From Trueperella pecoris (GTDB lineage: Bacteria > Actinomycetota > Actinomycetes > Actinomycetales > Actinomycetaceae), in the NCBI RefSeq assembly GCF_014926385.1, contig NZ_CP053291.1:124001-188000 (forward strand): a stretch of DNA of 64,000 bases, read 5' to 3'. Position numbers and translations under genes: made by a program. Every line of letters begins with the position of its first letter. Within the stretch, counting starts at the first letter, position 1. The notes below the pieces were generated by a model, which saw only the letters and a list, made by a program, of their open reading frames with translations, was not told where the DNA came from and made no database searches. This document shows, one piece after another, positions 9,289-18,080 of this stretch.

Positions 9289-9342
9289 GCGTCACTCGCT
9301 CTGGGGCGCGCCTAGCCGGAGCGCGAGCACGGCAGATTTTCG

Positions 9343-9372
9343 AAAAGGATCCTTCGGGGTCCTTTTCTTTTC
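9343..9372 (+). terminator. Intrinsic terminator after NlpC/P60 gene
   Basis: A 10-bp stem, AAAAGGATCC / GGGTCCTTTT (one G-U pair), closed by a TTCG tetraloop and followed by a T-rich run. Confidence 0.9.
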
Positions 9373-9483
9373 CTCTCCTTCTTTTACCCGCTTCTTTTTA
9401 CCGAGTTTTTACTCGATCTCCAGATTTCCTTTCGCTCGGGCCTCCTCTTTGGGACAATGAAACTAACAACTGAGGAGGATGCA

Positions 9484-10425
9484 ATGGCGCATGAAAACAT
9501 TGTTGTCGTAGGTATTGATGGCTCCGAGGCGGGAAACTCCGCCCTCGAATGGGCGCTCGCGCAGGCACGCGCGCGCCAAGCACGTCTCCACATCGTGTGC
9601 GGCTACGAGCTGCCATCCCAATACATGGTTCCAGAGTTTCAAATCAGTCAGGGCAACGTCAATCACCTGTACGAATCGGCGCAGAAGATCGTTGCCGAAG
9701 CGGTGGCCTCGGTCGAGGGTCAGGGTGTCGAGGTCACCTCGGCCCTCGAGTTCGGCGATCCGACCGAAGTGCTGGTGGAAATCTCTAAGCGGGTGGCCCT
9801 CGTCGTCGTCGGCGGGCGAACCCAGCACACGGGGCGTTTGGCTGACAGGCTCCTGCGCACGGTCTCGTCCGCAGTCCCGGCCAACGCTTACTGCCCGACC
9901 GTCGTCGTGCCCACGGACTCACCGCGCTCGAACGTGCCGATCGAACACGTCGTATGTGGAGTAGACGGATCGCACCACGCGAAGATGGCCCTCCAACGTG
10001 CAGTGTGGGAGGCGGATCGCTGGGGTGCGAAGTTGACGGTCGTGGCGGCGGTCAACTCCTCGGCTGTGGGGTGGGTGCCTTCGTACGCATTCCAGGACGA
10101 ATACCTGGCTGAGATGGAGGCCGACGTCGCCAAGCAGCTCGCCGAGGTGGACGAGGGCCGCAAAATCACCGTCGACATCAAGGCGCTCGAAGGTAGCCCG
10201 GCGCACATTCTGGCACAAATGTCGGACGACGCCGACCTCATGGTCCTCGGCACCCGCGGTCGCGGCGGGTTTGCGGGCCTCCTGCTGGGCTCGACATCCC
10301 AGACGCTCCTCGGCTACTCCGCCTGCCCGACGATGGTGGTGCCCAAGCGCGTGCGCATCGGGGACGACCGCGGGCCCGGGCCCGCCCAATTCGTCGACGA
10401 CGACGAGCCCGGCCTCAAAGGGTAA
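9484..10425 (+). CDS. Tandem universal stress protein
   Basis: A 313-residue cytosolic protein with two USP domains (about 1-150 and 160-305). Each begins with a beta strand ending VGIDGS or CGVDGS and ends with an ATP-binding motif (VVGGRTQHTGRL-type in the first, GTRGRGGFAGLLLGSTSQ in the second); the second is canonical G-2x-G-9x-G-S/T. The start at 9484 follows GAGGAGG. It is likely an ATP-binding stress or dormancy factor, monocistronic. Confidence 0.93.
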   Translation: MAHENIVVVGIDGSEAGNSALEWALAQARARQARLHIVCGYELPSQYMVPEFQISQGNVNHLYESAQKIVAEAVASVEGQGVEVTSALEFGDPTEVLVEISKRVALVVVGGRTQHTGRLADRLLRTVSSAVPANAYCPTVVVPTDSPRSNVPIEHVVCGVDGSHHAKMALQRAVWEADRWGAKLTVVAAVNSSAVGWVPSYAFQDEYLAEMEADVAKQLAEVDEGRKITVDIKALEGSPAHILAQMSDDADLMVLGTRGRGGFAGLLLGSTSQTLLGYSACPTMVVPKRVRIGDDRGPGPAQFVDDDEPGLKG

Positions 10426-10916
10426 ATCCGGCGGCCGGCGCGCCGGGGCGCAGCCGGCGGGCCGGGGCGCCTGCCTGGCGCGCGGCTACCGCGACGTCCC
10501 GGCTCTGCTGCCCGCCGTCGCCCTATACCCGCCCGCGCTGTACTAACCTGTTGATGCCCGCCTGAAATGCCCGCACATTAATGGGGTGTGGGCCACTTTA
10601 CTGCAGCGTGGAGCCGGCCTGCTGAACTGACGGATCCGGGCGCCGAATTACCAGGGGCAGCCGAACATGGCTGCGGAGCCGGGCAATCACACTGGGAGAT
10701 TCAGTCAGTGAACTGACGGCGGCCCGCATGTGGCGGGCCTCCTCTGCGTGCGCCTGTGGCCTGAAAGCATCATCGGCTCTGTGTGAGTCGGACTTCTTGG
10801 CACGACTGACGACTGCCGTGATCGCGACCCGGAGGTGTCGGTGGTGGAATGGTCGATAATTCACAATGGGTCGGCGTTTTCACCCTCGGCGACTTTCCGG
10901 TAGTCTGGCAGGGCAT
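10426..10916. other. Gene-poor gap before tRNA-Arg
   Basis: About 490 bp without a credible gene. It holds a GC-rich repetitive start, two copies of TGAACTGACGG (about 10622 and 10709), a small dyad GTCAG-TGAA-CTGAC (10704-10717) and a 7-bp hairpin GGCCCGC/GCGGGCC (10721-10739). I see no clear function. Confidence 0.5.
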
Positions 10917-10989
10917 GCCCTCGTAGCTCAGTGGATAGAGCACGGCTCTCCTAAAGCCGGTGTCGTAGGTTCGATTCCTATCGAGGGCA
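10917..10989 (+). tRNA. tRNA-Arg (anticodon CCU)
   Basis: A 73-nt cloverleaf. Acceptor GCCCTCG pairs with CGAGGGC, followed by discriminator A. The anticodon stem CGGCT/AGCCG closes the loop CTCCTAA (anticodon CCT, codon AGG). The T arm contains GTTCGATTC. CCA is not encoded. Confidence 0.96.
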
Positions 10990-11313
10990 CTTTTCATGCC
11001 CGGCTCCGCAAATGTAGGCCTCAGGTTCTGCGGATGCGAGCTCCACCTGTGGGGTATGCGAGCCCCGTCGGAGTCGAATGAGGATCTGGCGCGGCGAATG
11101 CGATGTCAGAGAACATTTTAGGATCGTCTCGGTAGCACCAAACCTCCCCTGTAGCTCGAAAGTGCCAGGGGAGCCCGCCGCAACCGCATGTTTCCGTCGA
11201 GATGCCGAATTTTGATGCTCCCGCGGTGGTTTCGAGCTCCCCAGCCAGGGACGCCCTCGCAGATTTCGGCGCGCGTCTATCGGTGTGATGGGCGTTATCG
11301 GTACGGTAAAGGT
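10990..11313. other. Gap with no recognisable feature
   Basis: About 320 bp between tRNA-Arg and the giant helicase-like gene. I see no convincing ORF, promoter or terminator beyond what the next gene needs. Confidence 0.5.
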
Positions 11314-14300
11314 GTGAGCCCATTTTTTAAACGCAAGAAGTCTCAGCCGCCGGTGAATCACCCTGGCGCGTCGAACGCCGACCGGAGGTCCGCCGCGACC
11401 GCCGAGTCACAACTCGGCGCGGCCTCGCCAGACGATTTGGCAAGGCCCAGTGGGGCAGCGGATGCCAGCATTCCGGCACCTGCTCCCACGCGCACGCGCG
11501 AAGAACTCCTCGACGAGGCTTACTCTTCGTGGCACTCGGACCTGGCCCAACGCGCACAGAAGGCTGACGAAACCACCTCGGACGAGGCGAATGGAATTGT
11601 GGATCTGACCCATCCACATCCGACGGGTTTTGCGGCGTTTTCGTCGGGCTCGTCGGTCCGGATCACGTCGCTGGTTCGTGAGCGTTTCGCGCAGGTGCGG
11701 GCCATGAACAACGTGCGCCGGCTTCGTGCCACGACTCAGCGGATTGCCGAGATGTATGGGCATGCGCCGGTGTCGATGAGCGTCGGGAAACTGACGTGGA
11801 CTGAATTGCCGCAAATCTCCTCCGACACCCCAACCAACGTGGAATTTAGCGAGCTCACCGCCGTATTCCCGATGGTTGACGACGCCGCCATGGCGGCTTT
11901 CGAAGAGATCGCGCCTGGCACGGAGCTCGCTGACGGGGTTGCTGGCGGCGACATGGCCGGTAGCAGCACGACGGGCGGCGGCGGAGCCGCGTCCGACGAC
12001 GCGAGAGCATCCGACCTCGACGAGGCACAAACCGTCGACGCCGCAGGCGCTTTGCACGCCGCAGACGCCCCGAACACCAACGGTGCCACCGGGTCCGCGG
12101 GCGTCAGTGCCGGAGCGCACGCGGAGCACGCGGAAACGCCAGCGGGGCGCGGCGAGGAACCGCGAGAGGCGGTTGAGGTTTCCGAGCCGGCGATCTTCCG
12201 CGCGGTCTCGCTTGAGTTCGTTGACGGTGGCGACGCCGTCGTCCGGCAGCTCAACCACACCGAAATCAACCCGGCCCTCATGCGTGCCTTGAGGGAGAAC
12301 GGGGCCACTGCCGAGCACGTGGCTCACCTGCGAAATTCTGCGGCGACGGCCGAGGATCTCGACGCGCTCTTAGATCTTGTGATTACCTACGGCAAGATGT
12401 ACCTGCCCGGTTTTGCCTACGAGAACGAGGTTCTTTTGGGGTGCTTCGCGCGGCCGGAGCGCACGATGCTCGCCGACCTGGAGGCGATGGAGCCGTATAT
12501 TCGCACCTCGGGAATTATGATGGCGCTCGCGGGCGACCAGGAGACCCGCAGGCTATCGGCTGCACCCCTGCCTCCGGGCGGGGACGAGGATCGCGCGCCT
12601 GAGGTCGAGCGGGGTGCCGGCGATCTTGACGTTGCTGAGCTCAACGCCGTCGAGGCCGTGGCCTCCGGGCGCTCGATCGTGGTGGACTGTCCGCCCGGAT
12701 CGCAGCGCGTTCAAACAATGGCGTCGATATGTGCAGATGCGGCGGCGTCGAATCGGTCGATCGTCGTCGTGCCTGCGCGGCTCTCGTCTGGACGCCAGCT
12801 GATTGAAGAGCTGGAAAGGCTAGGCCTGGGGGATCTCGTTCTTGACTTCTCCGCCGTGGAGAAGGTCGCCCAGCGGATTCGGACGGGATTGCGCCTCGCC
12901 AGCCCGCACCTTCCAACGGACGAGACGATTGAGCTGCGCTCGAAGCTCGTCTCGGTCCGCCGCCAGCTCGAAACGTTCGTCCGCGACCTCCATCACGAGG
13001 ACGAAACCTGGTCTACCTCGGTCCATGACCTGCTCGAAAAGCTGGCGGCGCTCATGGCTAAGCCTGACGCACCCCAGACGCGGGTGCGCCTGGGGAAGAC
13101 CGCGGTTCGTGTCATGAAGCACGAGGGCGTGGATTCGATCCTCGCCGATCTGGATCGCGCGGCCGAATTGGATGCGTTCGATCCGGCGATTGCGCGGTCG
13201 GCGTGGGCAGCGTCGACGATTTCGAACGCCACCGACGGGCAGAAGGCTCTCGACGAGGTTCGACGGCTCAACGACATCACGGTTCCCGCGGCGATCAGTC
13301 AGTCCTCGCGCGCGGCGGGGGAGACTTCGATGAAGCAGCCGAAGTCGTTGGCTGAGTGGTTCGAGCAGATCGATGTCCTTGATGGCATCGCCGATTCCCT
13401 GGATACATTCCTGCCGCAGGTTTTCGAGACGTCGCCGATGAATCTTGCCGTCGCCACAGCCTCGAAGGAGTGGCGTGACGAGCATGGACACTCGATGAAG
13501 ATGTCGGATCGGCGTCGATACAAGAAGCAGGCGCTCGACCTTGTTCGGCCCGGTGAATCGACCGCGAATCTGCACGAGGAGCTGCTGAAGGTTCAGGAGC
13601 GCCGTGAGGTGTGGCGCCGGTACAGCCCGGAGGGTGGCTGGCCGACGCTTCCCGATGGGCTCGCCCAGATCCGCGCCACGCGCGCCGAAGTCCAGCGCGA
13701 CCTCGAATCGCTTTCGGGCTTCCTGGGCGGAGAAGCATTCTTCGACATGGAATTCGAAGACCTTCAGGAGCGATTGGCTGCACTGGTGAAGGACGCCGGG
13801 CACATGTCCACTCTTCCCGAGCGCAACGCCACCCTTGCTTCGTTGCGGGAGCGCGGGTTTGGCACCTTCCTCGAGGATATGGTTGTGCGCGGTGTGGCGA
13901 CCGACAGGATTGGAGGCGAACTCGACCTGGCCTACACGAGCGCAGTGTTCGAGGAGATGATCTTGAAGTCGCCGACGGTGGCGAGCCTGGGGCCGCGGGA
14001 TATCGCCGACCTGCTCGAGCAGTTCCGCGAGCTCGACCGCGCCCATACCCGGACCCTGTCCGGGCCTGTTCTGCGGGCGGTTGTCAACAATGCACGCGCG
14101 GCGATGCAGGCGCGGCGTCAGGACACGTTGCGCCTCGACGAGGCGTTGGCCGAGCACGGCACGGCTGGTCTGCGCGATGCGATCGCCACCTATTCTCGCC
14201 TGGTTCAAAGCGCGCGTCCCGTCTGGGTTGTTCCGCCAAACGTGTTGGCGGAGTTTATTCCCCCGATGCCGTGGGCTGACCTTGCGATCGTGGAGGCCAG

Positions 14301-16332
14301 CGACGCCGTAGCGCCACTGATTTCGCCGATGATGCGTGGCCGCCAGGCGGTTGTGGTCAGTGACTTGCGTCGCCCGGGTTCGGAGGCGATGCGAATCTTC
14401 GAAGATGTGTTGCCCGTCGCGGAGTTGCCGACGTTCCAGGCGGAGCATGACGCCCTGTCGACGTATGCGCTGAAGGAGATCGGCTACGACCTCGACGCGA
14501 TTCCGTCCGTTCATGCAGGCCGGGCATCGCGCCTGATATACGTTGACGGCCGTGGCGTCCCTGGTTCTTCCGGGGATGGGGCCGTCGAATCGACCCAGGT
14601 GGAGGTCGACGCCGTGGTGGACGCGGTGATTGAACACGCAATCTCCCGCCCGGGCGAGACGCTCGCCGTTGTTACTCTCTCGGTGGCGCATGCTAGCCGC
14701 GTCCGGGAGGCGATCATTGCTGCCGATTCGAATGACGTGAAGAGGCTGAAGAAGTTCGTCATCACCGATATCACGCGCGCTTCGGGCCTCAAGCGTGACC
14801 ACGTGATTCTTTCGGTCGGCTACGGCAAAACCGTTCACGGTCGCGTGTTGCACACGTTTGGTGCGCTCGCGACGCCGTCCGGTCTAGCGGGCTTGATCGA
14901 TGCGATCGCGGCCGCCGGATCGGACTTGACGGTGATTTCCGCGCTTGGCCCCGGCGACATCGACACGCGCCGAGTTTCGACTCCAGGCCCCAAGTTGCTT
15001 GCACGCCTCATCGAGGATGCCGACGGCTCCGAGGCCACCAAGGTGACCTATGAGGAGGAGGTGGCTCCGCTACTGGCGGATGTCGCGGCGCGCCTGCGCG
15101 CACATGGGTGGGACACGCGGGCCAGCTATGGTTACGAGGATGCCCCGCGCATTCCGCTTGTGGTGGGTAAGGATGGTATCTTCACGGTCGCGGTGGTCTT
15201 GGACGACGAGGCTTACGTCGCCGAGCGGTCGTTACGACGCCGTGACCGGTTCTGGATCTATGCCTTGCAGGCGAGGGGCTGGGCCGTCTTCCAGACGTTC
15301 TCGAGCTCGCTCTTCATCGACCCGGCTGGCCAGGTATCGGCCATCGAGGCACTATTGCGGGCGCGCCACCTGGAGGCGGAGCCGGAGCCGGTTCATGTCC
15401 CGATGATGACCGAGGACGGCTCAGAGGTCGCACAGGCGCCGCAGTTGGAGGAACAGGAAGCTGCGCAGCGGTTTGCCGTGGGCATTGATGATGCTCCCGT
15501 GGCACGCCGCCGTTTGGCCCGCCCGGACGTGATTCCCGGCTTGAGCTTGGCTGCTTACACCGATGACCAGTTGGATGACATGATCGCCTGGATCGCATCC
15601 GACGGTTTGGTGCGAGGAGAGGACGAGCTGGTCTACGACCTGCGTTCCGAGCTCGGCATTGAACGCCGCGGTGAACAGGTGGATATCATCCTCCGCAACG
15701 TTGCGCGCCGCTCTGGTCTGGTGGGAGTAGCAGCCAACATCGTCGACACCGAGCCGAAGCAGGGCCTTGAGCCGACGGGTGATCACGTCGCCGTTGCACA
15801 TGAGCCGGCAGTCGCCGCGCCTGGCATGCCGGAGGGCGTCGAGGCAGAGCTCGCGGGTCCGAGCGCAGATGACGACGTCGATGCCGCCGATATCGCGCAC
15901 GACGTTGAGACCGACGCCGACGATTCGCTTCCTACGCAGGCCATGTCTGAGGAGGCGGAGCAGAGCCTTGCTAGCGACGACGTTGTTCAGCGCGACGAGA
16001 ACGCCAACGAGCACGCCAACGACAACATCGGCCAAGACAACGAAGCCGCCGGCCAGGACGACGAGCACGCCAACGAGCAAGCTAACGAGCACGCCAACGA
16101 TAACATCGGTCAGGACAACGAAGCCGCCGACCCGGGGTCCGTTTCGGAGCCGCGGGGCTCCCAGGTGGACGATCCCTTCAACATGAAGGTGGACTACGAG
16201 ATCGTCGAGGAGCGCCAGGACGGCTTGGACCTCGGCGATGACCCCCTGGACCTGAGTGGCGACGGCCTGGCCGTCGGTCATGACGGCCGAGACGTGGGCG
16301 AGGGCGATCCGTTCGGTGAGAATCGTGACTGA
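11314..16332 (+). CDS. Giant DNA2/NAM7-like pseudo-helicase with degenerate nuclease domain
   Basis: A 1672-residue protein. The core looks like an SF1 DNA2/UPF1-type helicase: motif-I region at about 448 (IVVDCPPGSQ, lacking the GK[S/T]), motif-II region at about 986 (DLAIVEASDA where the family has VDEAS), and the ILSVGYG stretch near 1160. The expected RRLNVAxTRAR motif is absent (GLIDAIAAAGSDLTVISAL). A Vsr-like endonuclease module follows (RDRFWIYALQARGW near 1309), but the family Asp and Glu are replaced (IPLVV; VVLDD). The C-terminus (about 1480-1672) is acidic and contains two copies of a NEHANDNIGQDNEAA unit. The GTG at 11314 was chosen because upstream residues are basic and unlike the rest. 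The role is unknown; it is probably a structural DNA-binding or scaffold protein (inference). Confidence 0.8.
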   Translation: MSPFFKRKKSQPPVNHPGASNADRRSAATAESQLGAASPDDLARPSGAADASIPAPAPTRTREELLDEAYSSWHSDLAQRAQKADETTSDEANGIVDLTHPHPTGFAAFSSGSSVRITSLVRERFAQVRAMNNVRRLRATTQRIAEMYGHAPVSMSVGKLTWTELPQISSDTPTNVEFSELTAVFPMVDDAAMAAFEEIAPGTELADGVAGGDMAGSSTTGGGGAASDDARASDLDEAQTVDAAGALHAADAPNTNGATGSAGVSAGAHAEHAETPAGRGEEPREAVEVSEPAIFRAVSLEFVDGGDAVVRQLNHTEINPALMRALRENGATAEHVAHLRNSAATAEDLDALLDLVITYGKMYLPGFAYENEVLLGCFARPERTMLADLEAMEPYIRTSGIMMALAGDQETRRLSAAPLPPGGDEDRAPEVERGAGDLDVAELNAVEAVASGRSIVVDCPPGSQRVQTMASICADAAASNRSIVVVPARLSSGRQLIEELERLGLGDLVLDFSAVEKVAQRIRTGLRLASPHLPTDETIELRSKLVSVRRQLETFVRDLHHEDETWSTSVHDLLEKLAALMAKPDAPQTRVRLGKTAVRVMKHEGVDSILADLDRAAELDAFDPAIARSAWAASTISNATDGQKALDEVRRLNDITVPAAISQSSRAAGETSMKQPKSLAEWFEQIDVLDGIADSLDTFLPQVFETSPMNLAVATASKEWRDEHGHSMKMSDRRRYKKQALDLVRPGESTANLHEELLKVQERREVWRRYSPEGGWPTLPDGLAQIRATRAEVQRDLESLSGFLGGEAFFDMEFEDLQERLAALVKDAGHMSTLPERNATLASLRERGFGTFLEDMVVRGVATDRIGGELDLAYTSAVFEEMILKSPTVASLGPRDIADLLEQFRELDRAHTRTLSGPVLRAVVNNARAAMQARRQDTLRLDEALAEHGTAGLRDAIATYSRLVQSARPVWVVPPNVLAEFIPPMPWADLAIVEASDAVAPLISPMMRGRQAVVVSDLRRPGSEAMRIFEDVLPVAELPTFQAEHDALSTYALKEIGYDLDAIPSVHAGRASRLIYVDGRGVPGSSGDGAVESTQVEVDAVVDAVIEHAISRPGETLAVVTLSVAHASRVREAIIAADSNDVKRLKKFVITDITRASGLKRDHVILSVGYGKTVHGRVLHTFGALATPSGLAGLIDAIAAAGSDLTVISALGPGDIDTRRVSTPGPKLLARLIEDADGSEATKVTYEEEVAPLLADVAARLRAHGWDTRASYGYEDAPRIPLVVGKDGIFTVAVVLDDEAYVAERSLRRRDRFWIYALQARGWAVFQTFSSSLFIDPAGQVSAIEALLRARHLEAEPEPVHVPMMTEDGSEVAQAPQLEEQEAAQRFAVGIDDAPVARRRLARPDVIPGLSLAAYTDDQLDDMIAWIASDGLVRGEDELVYDLRSELGIERRGEQVDIILRNVARRSGLVGVAANIVDTEPKQGLEPTGDHVAVAHEPAVAAPGMPEGVEAELAGPSADDDVDAADIAHDVETDADDSLPTQAMSEEAEQSLASDDVVQRDENANEHANDNIGQDNEAAGQDDEHANEQANEHANDNIGQDNEAADPGSVSEPRGSQVDDPFNMKVDYEIVEERQDGLDLGDDPLDLSGDGLAVGHDGRDVGEGDPFGENRD

Positions 16333-16600
16333 GAACGAGCCCGTGATCGACGACGCCGTCGGCGCAGCCGGCAGGCCGGTGCGCCGACGGGGCTCGCGGC
16401 GCGTCGTCATGCTGTCTGAGGTGGATGCCAAGCGCATCGCTTCGGGCGAGTACGGCTCCGCCGAGGAGGTTCTTCACGCCACGGATCAGGGCTCGCCATC
16501 GGCGAAGCCAAGCGGCTACAACAAGCCCGGCGCCTCGCAGCTGAGCCCGCACGACCGGGCGATCTTGAATGAAGTGCCACCACATTTCGGCAAGATCTAA
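16325..16600 (+). CDS. Small conserved-looking protein coupled to the pseudo-helicase
   Basis: A 91-residue protein of unknown function. The N-terminus is acidic, a basic patch (RPVRRRGSRR) precedes VVMLSEVDAKRIASGEYGS, and the C-terminus ends LSPHDRAILNEVPPHFGKI. Its GTG start lies 8 nt inside the end of the upstream gene, implying translational coupling and joint function. Its stop overlaps the convergent SAF gene stop by 4 nt. Confidence 0.75.
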   Translation: MTENEPVIDDAVGAAGRPVRRRGSRRVVMLSEVDAKRIASGEYGSAEEVLHATDQGSPSAKPSGYNKPGASQLSPHDRAILNEVPPHFGKI

Positions 16601-17265
16601 CTAACCGGGCCGGACAGGACGGCATGGACGGGGGACTTGGCGGCCACCCCGAGCACCTTTTCGATCCCAGGCTTGGGAACTGCCACGTAGAACACGCGCG
16701 TGTCCGCGGTCGAGCCGAGGAACGAACTCGTTCCCTTGGTGGTGGCGATTCCAGCTACGAGGACGTCGCGTGCAAGAAAGGTAGCGGATTGCGTCTCGGA
16801 GAATTCGCCGGGAGGGGCGTAGAGGTCGATCCTGACCCCGGGTTGGACCATGGCCAGCCCGCCCGCGTCCGCGATGGGGAGTGCCGCGATGACCGATCCG
16901 TCGTGTCTGCTGCGAAGAAACTCGGAGTTGAGCAGGTTGGAGGATTGCACCGGTGCCCCTGCCACAAGGGGCGCAACGGCGTGCTCACCGATCACCGCCT
17001 CGAGTTCGTGAGCGGCGCCGGGGATGTCTTCAGTGGAGGTCCAGATCTCAACGTCGCCTTTTCCGATGAGGCTCCCACCGGCAATATCTTTGGCAGCGAC
17101 GACGATGGCGTAGCGCGGCACCTCAGGCTTGACGGGCGCGAGCGCTTGGATGACGAGGATGACGAGGATGGCCACTCCCACCCACCGCCACCGCCACAAG
17201 AGTGCGCGGAAGGAGGAGGAACGTGCGGTTGTCGGCGCCTTGCGCCTCGGGTGAGAGTGAGCCAT
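16597..17265 (-). CDS. SAF-domain membrane-anchored protein (CpaB-like)
   Basis: A 222-residue protein with one N-terminal TM helix after a basic stretch (WVGVAILVILVIQAL, about residues 28-43) and an extracytoplasmic SAF domain (YAIVVAAKDIAGGSLIGKGDVE, about 52-115), as in CpaB/FlgA-like proteins. No pilus genes are nearby. The ATG at 17265 is preceded by CACAAT-6 nt, compatible with a leaderless start; a GTG at 17289 is also possible. The next minus-strand gene upstream is 5-FCL. Confidence 0.8.
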   Translation of the reverse strand: MAHSHPRRKAPTTARSSSFRALLWRWRWVGVAILVILVIQALAPVKPEVPRYAIVVAAKDIAGGSLIGKGDVEIWTSTEDIPGAAHELEAVIGEHAVAPLVAGAPVQSSNLLNSEFLRSRHDGSVIAALPIADAGGLAMVQPGVRIDLYAPPGEFSETQSATFLARDVLVAGIATTKGTSSFLGSTADTRVFYVAVPKPGIEKVLGVAAKSPVHAVLSGPVS

Positions 17266-17371
17266 GGCCCGATTGTGCCAAGTGGGCACATCGCACGCCG
17301 CGGGGTGTGGACGAAAACCGGGCTATGGCGTCGTTGGTTTGGATGTGGAAAACTTCTGCCAGTCAAGCCCG

Positions 17372-17998
17372 CTACCGGGTGGCGAACGTGGCCACCACCT
17401 CGGCGGGCTGAATGACGTAGGGGATGGAGACGTCCATGTCGTCCTGGGGGATCGCCTCCGAAATGAACTCTTCGGGATAAATCATCGCCCCGACCAGTGC
17501 ATTCGCGGATACGCGTTTGAGGGCGCGGTCGTACCACCCGCCGCCCTGACCAAGACGGGCGCCCTGATGGGAAACGGCCAAAGCGGGGATAATCATCGCC
17601 TCGACCTCGTCGAGAATGTCGTTATCGAAGGCCTGGCCCTCAGGCTCCGGCGGCCGGCCGGGTGCCATCTGCACCAGCGACGTCCCGGGCTCGAAGAAAC
17701 CCCAGGCGCGCGAAAGCCCAGGGCCCAGCTTCGGCAGCAGAATACGCTTTCCGGCCTCGTGAAGAGCGCCGAGTAGAGCCTGAGTCGGCGGCTCCTGATT
17801 GACTGACACGTAGCACGCGACCAGCTCGCGCGAACCCACGAAACCCATGGCCGTCTCGACCCAGTGGGATTCGACGTCGGCGATCATACGTTTATTGCGT
17901 TGCTTGCGGTGCTCACGTACGGCGGCGCGCAGAATCTGCTTGGCTTCCTCGACGTCCACCGCAGAGGTGTCGGGAATGCTCAACGGAGAGATGGACAT
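17372..17998 (-). CDS. 5-formyltetrahydrofolate cyclo-ligase
   Basis: A 208-residue 5-FCL/MTHFS enzyme, ATP-dependent conversion of 5-formyl-THF to 5,10-methenyl-THF. The N-terminal AAVREHRKQR motif (substrate/ATP contacts) and the signature GARLGQGGGWYDRAL near residue 145 are clear. In many actinobacteria this gene lies next to the galU-moeA cluster, as here it sits divergent from the MoeA-like gene. Confidence 0.94.
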   Translation of the reverse strand: MSISPLSIPDTSAVDVEEAKQILRAAVREHRKQRNKRMIADVESHWVETAMGFVGSRELVACYVSVNQEPPTQALLGALHEAGKRILLPKLGPGLSRAWGFFEPGTSLVQMAPGRPPEPEGQAFDNDILDEVEAMIIPALAVSHQGARLGQGGGWYDRALKRVSANALVGAMIYPEEFISEAIPQDDMDVSIPYVIQPAEVVATFATR

Positions 17999-18080
17999 GC
18001 TTGTATTGTTTCACGAAAGCGATTTCGCATCGGCGCTCTACGCTCTCGGGTAAACTGAGTCCCAGTCTTGAGGAGGCCCC

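Noticed and set aside
10426-10916. Non-coding RNA or phage remnant in the gap before tRNA-Arg
   Set aside because: Only small repeats and a 7-bp hairpin without a T-run; not enough support.
12820-14853. 677-codon ORF on the minus strand and other long antisense ORFs (for example 45988-47442, 4924-6159)
   Set aside because: They lie exactly opposite strong genes and have Arg/His-rich random composition typical of high-GC shadows.
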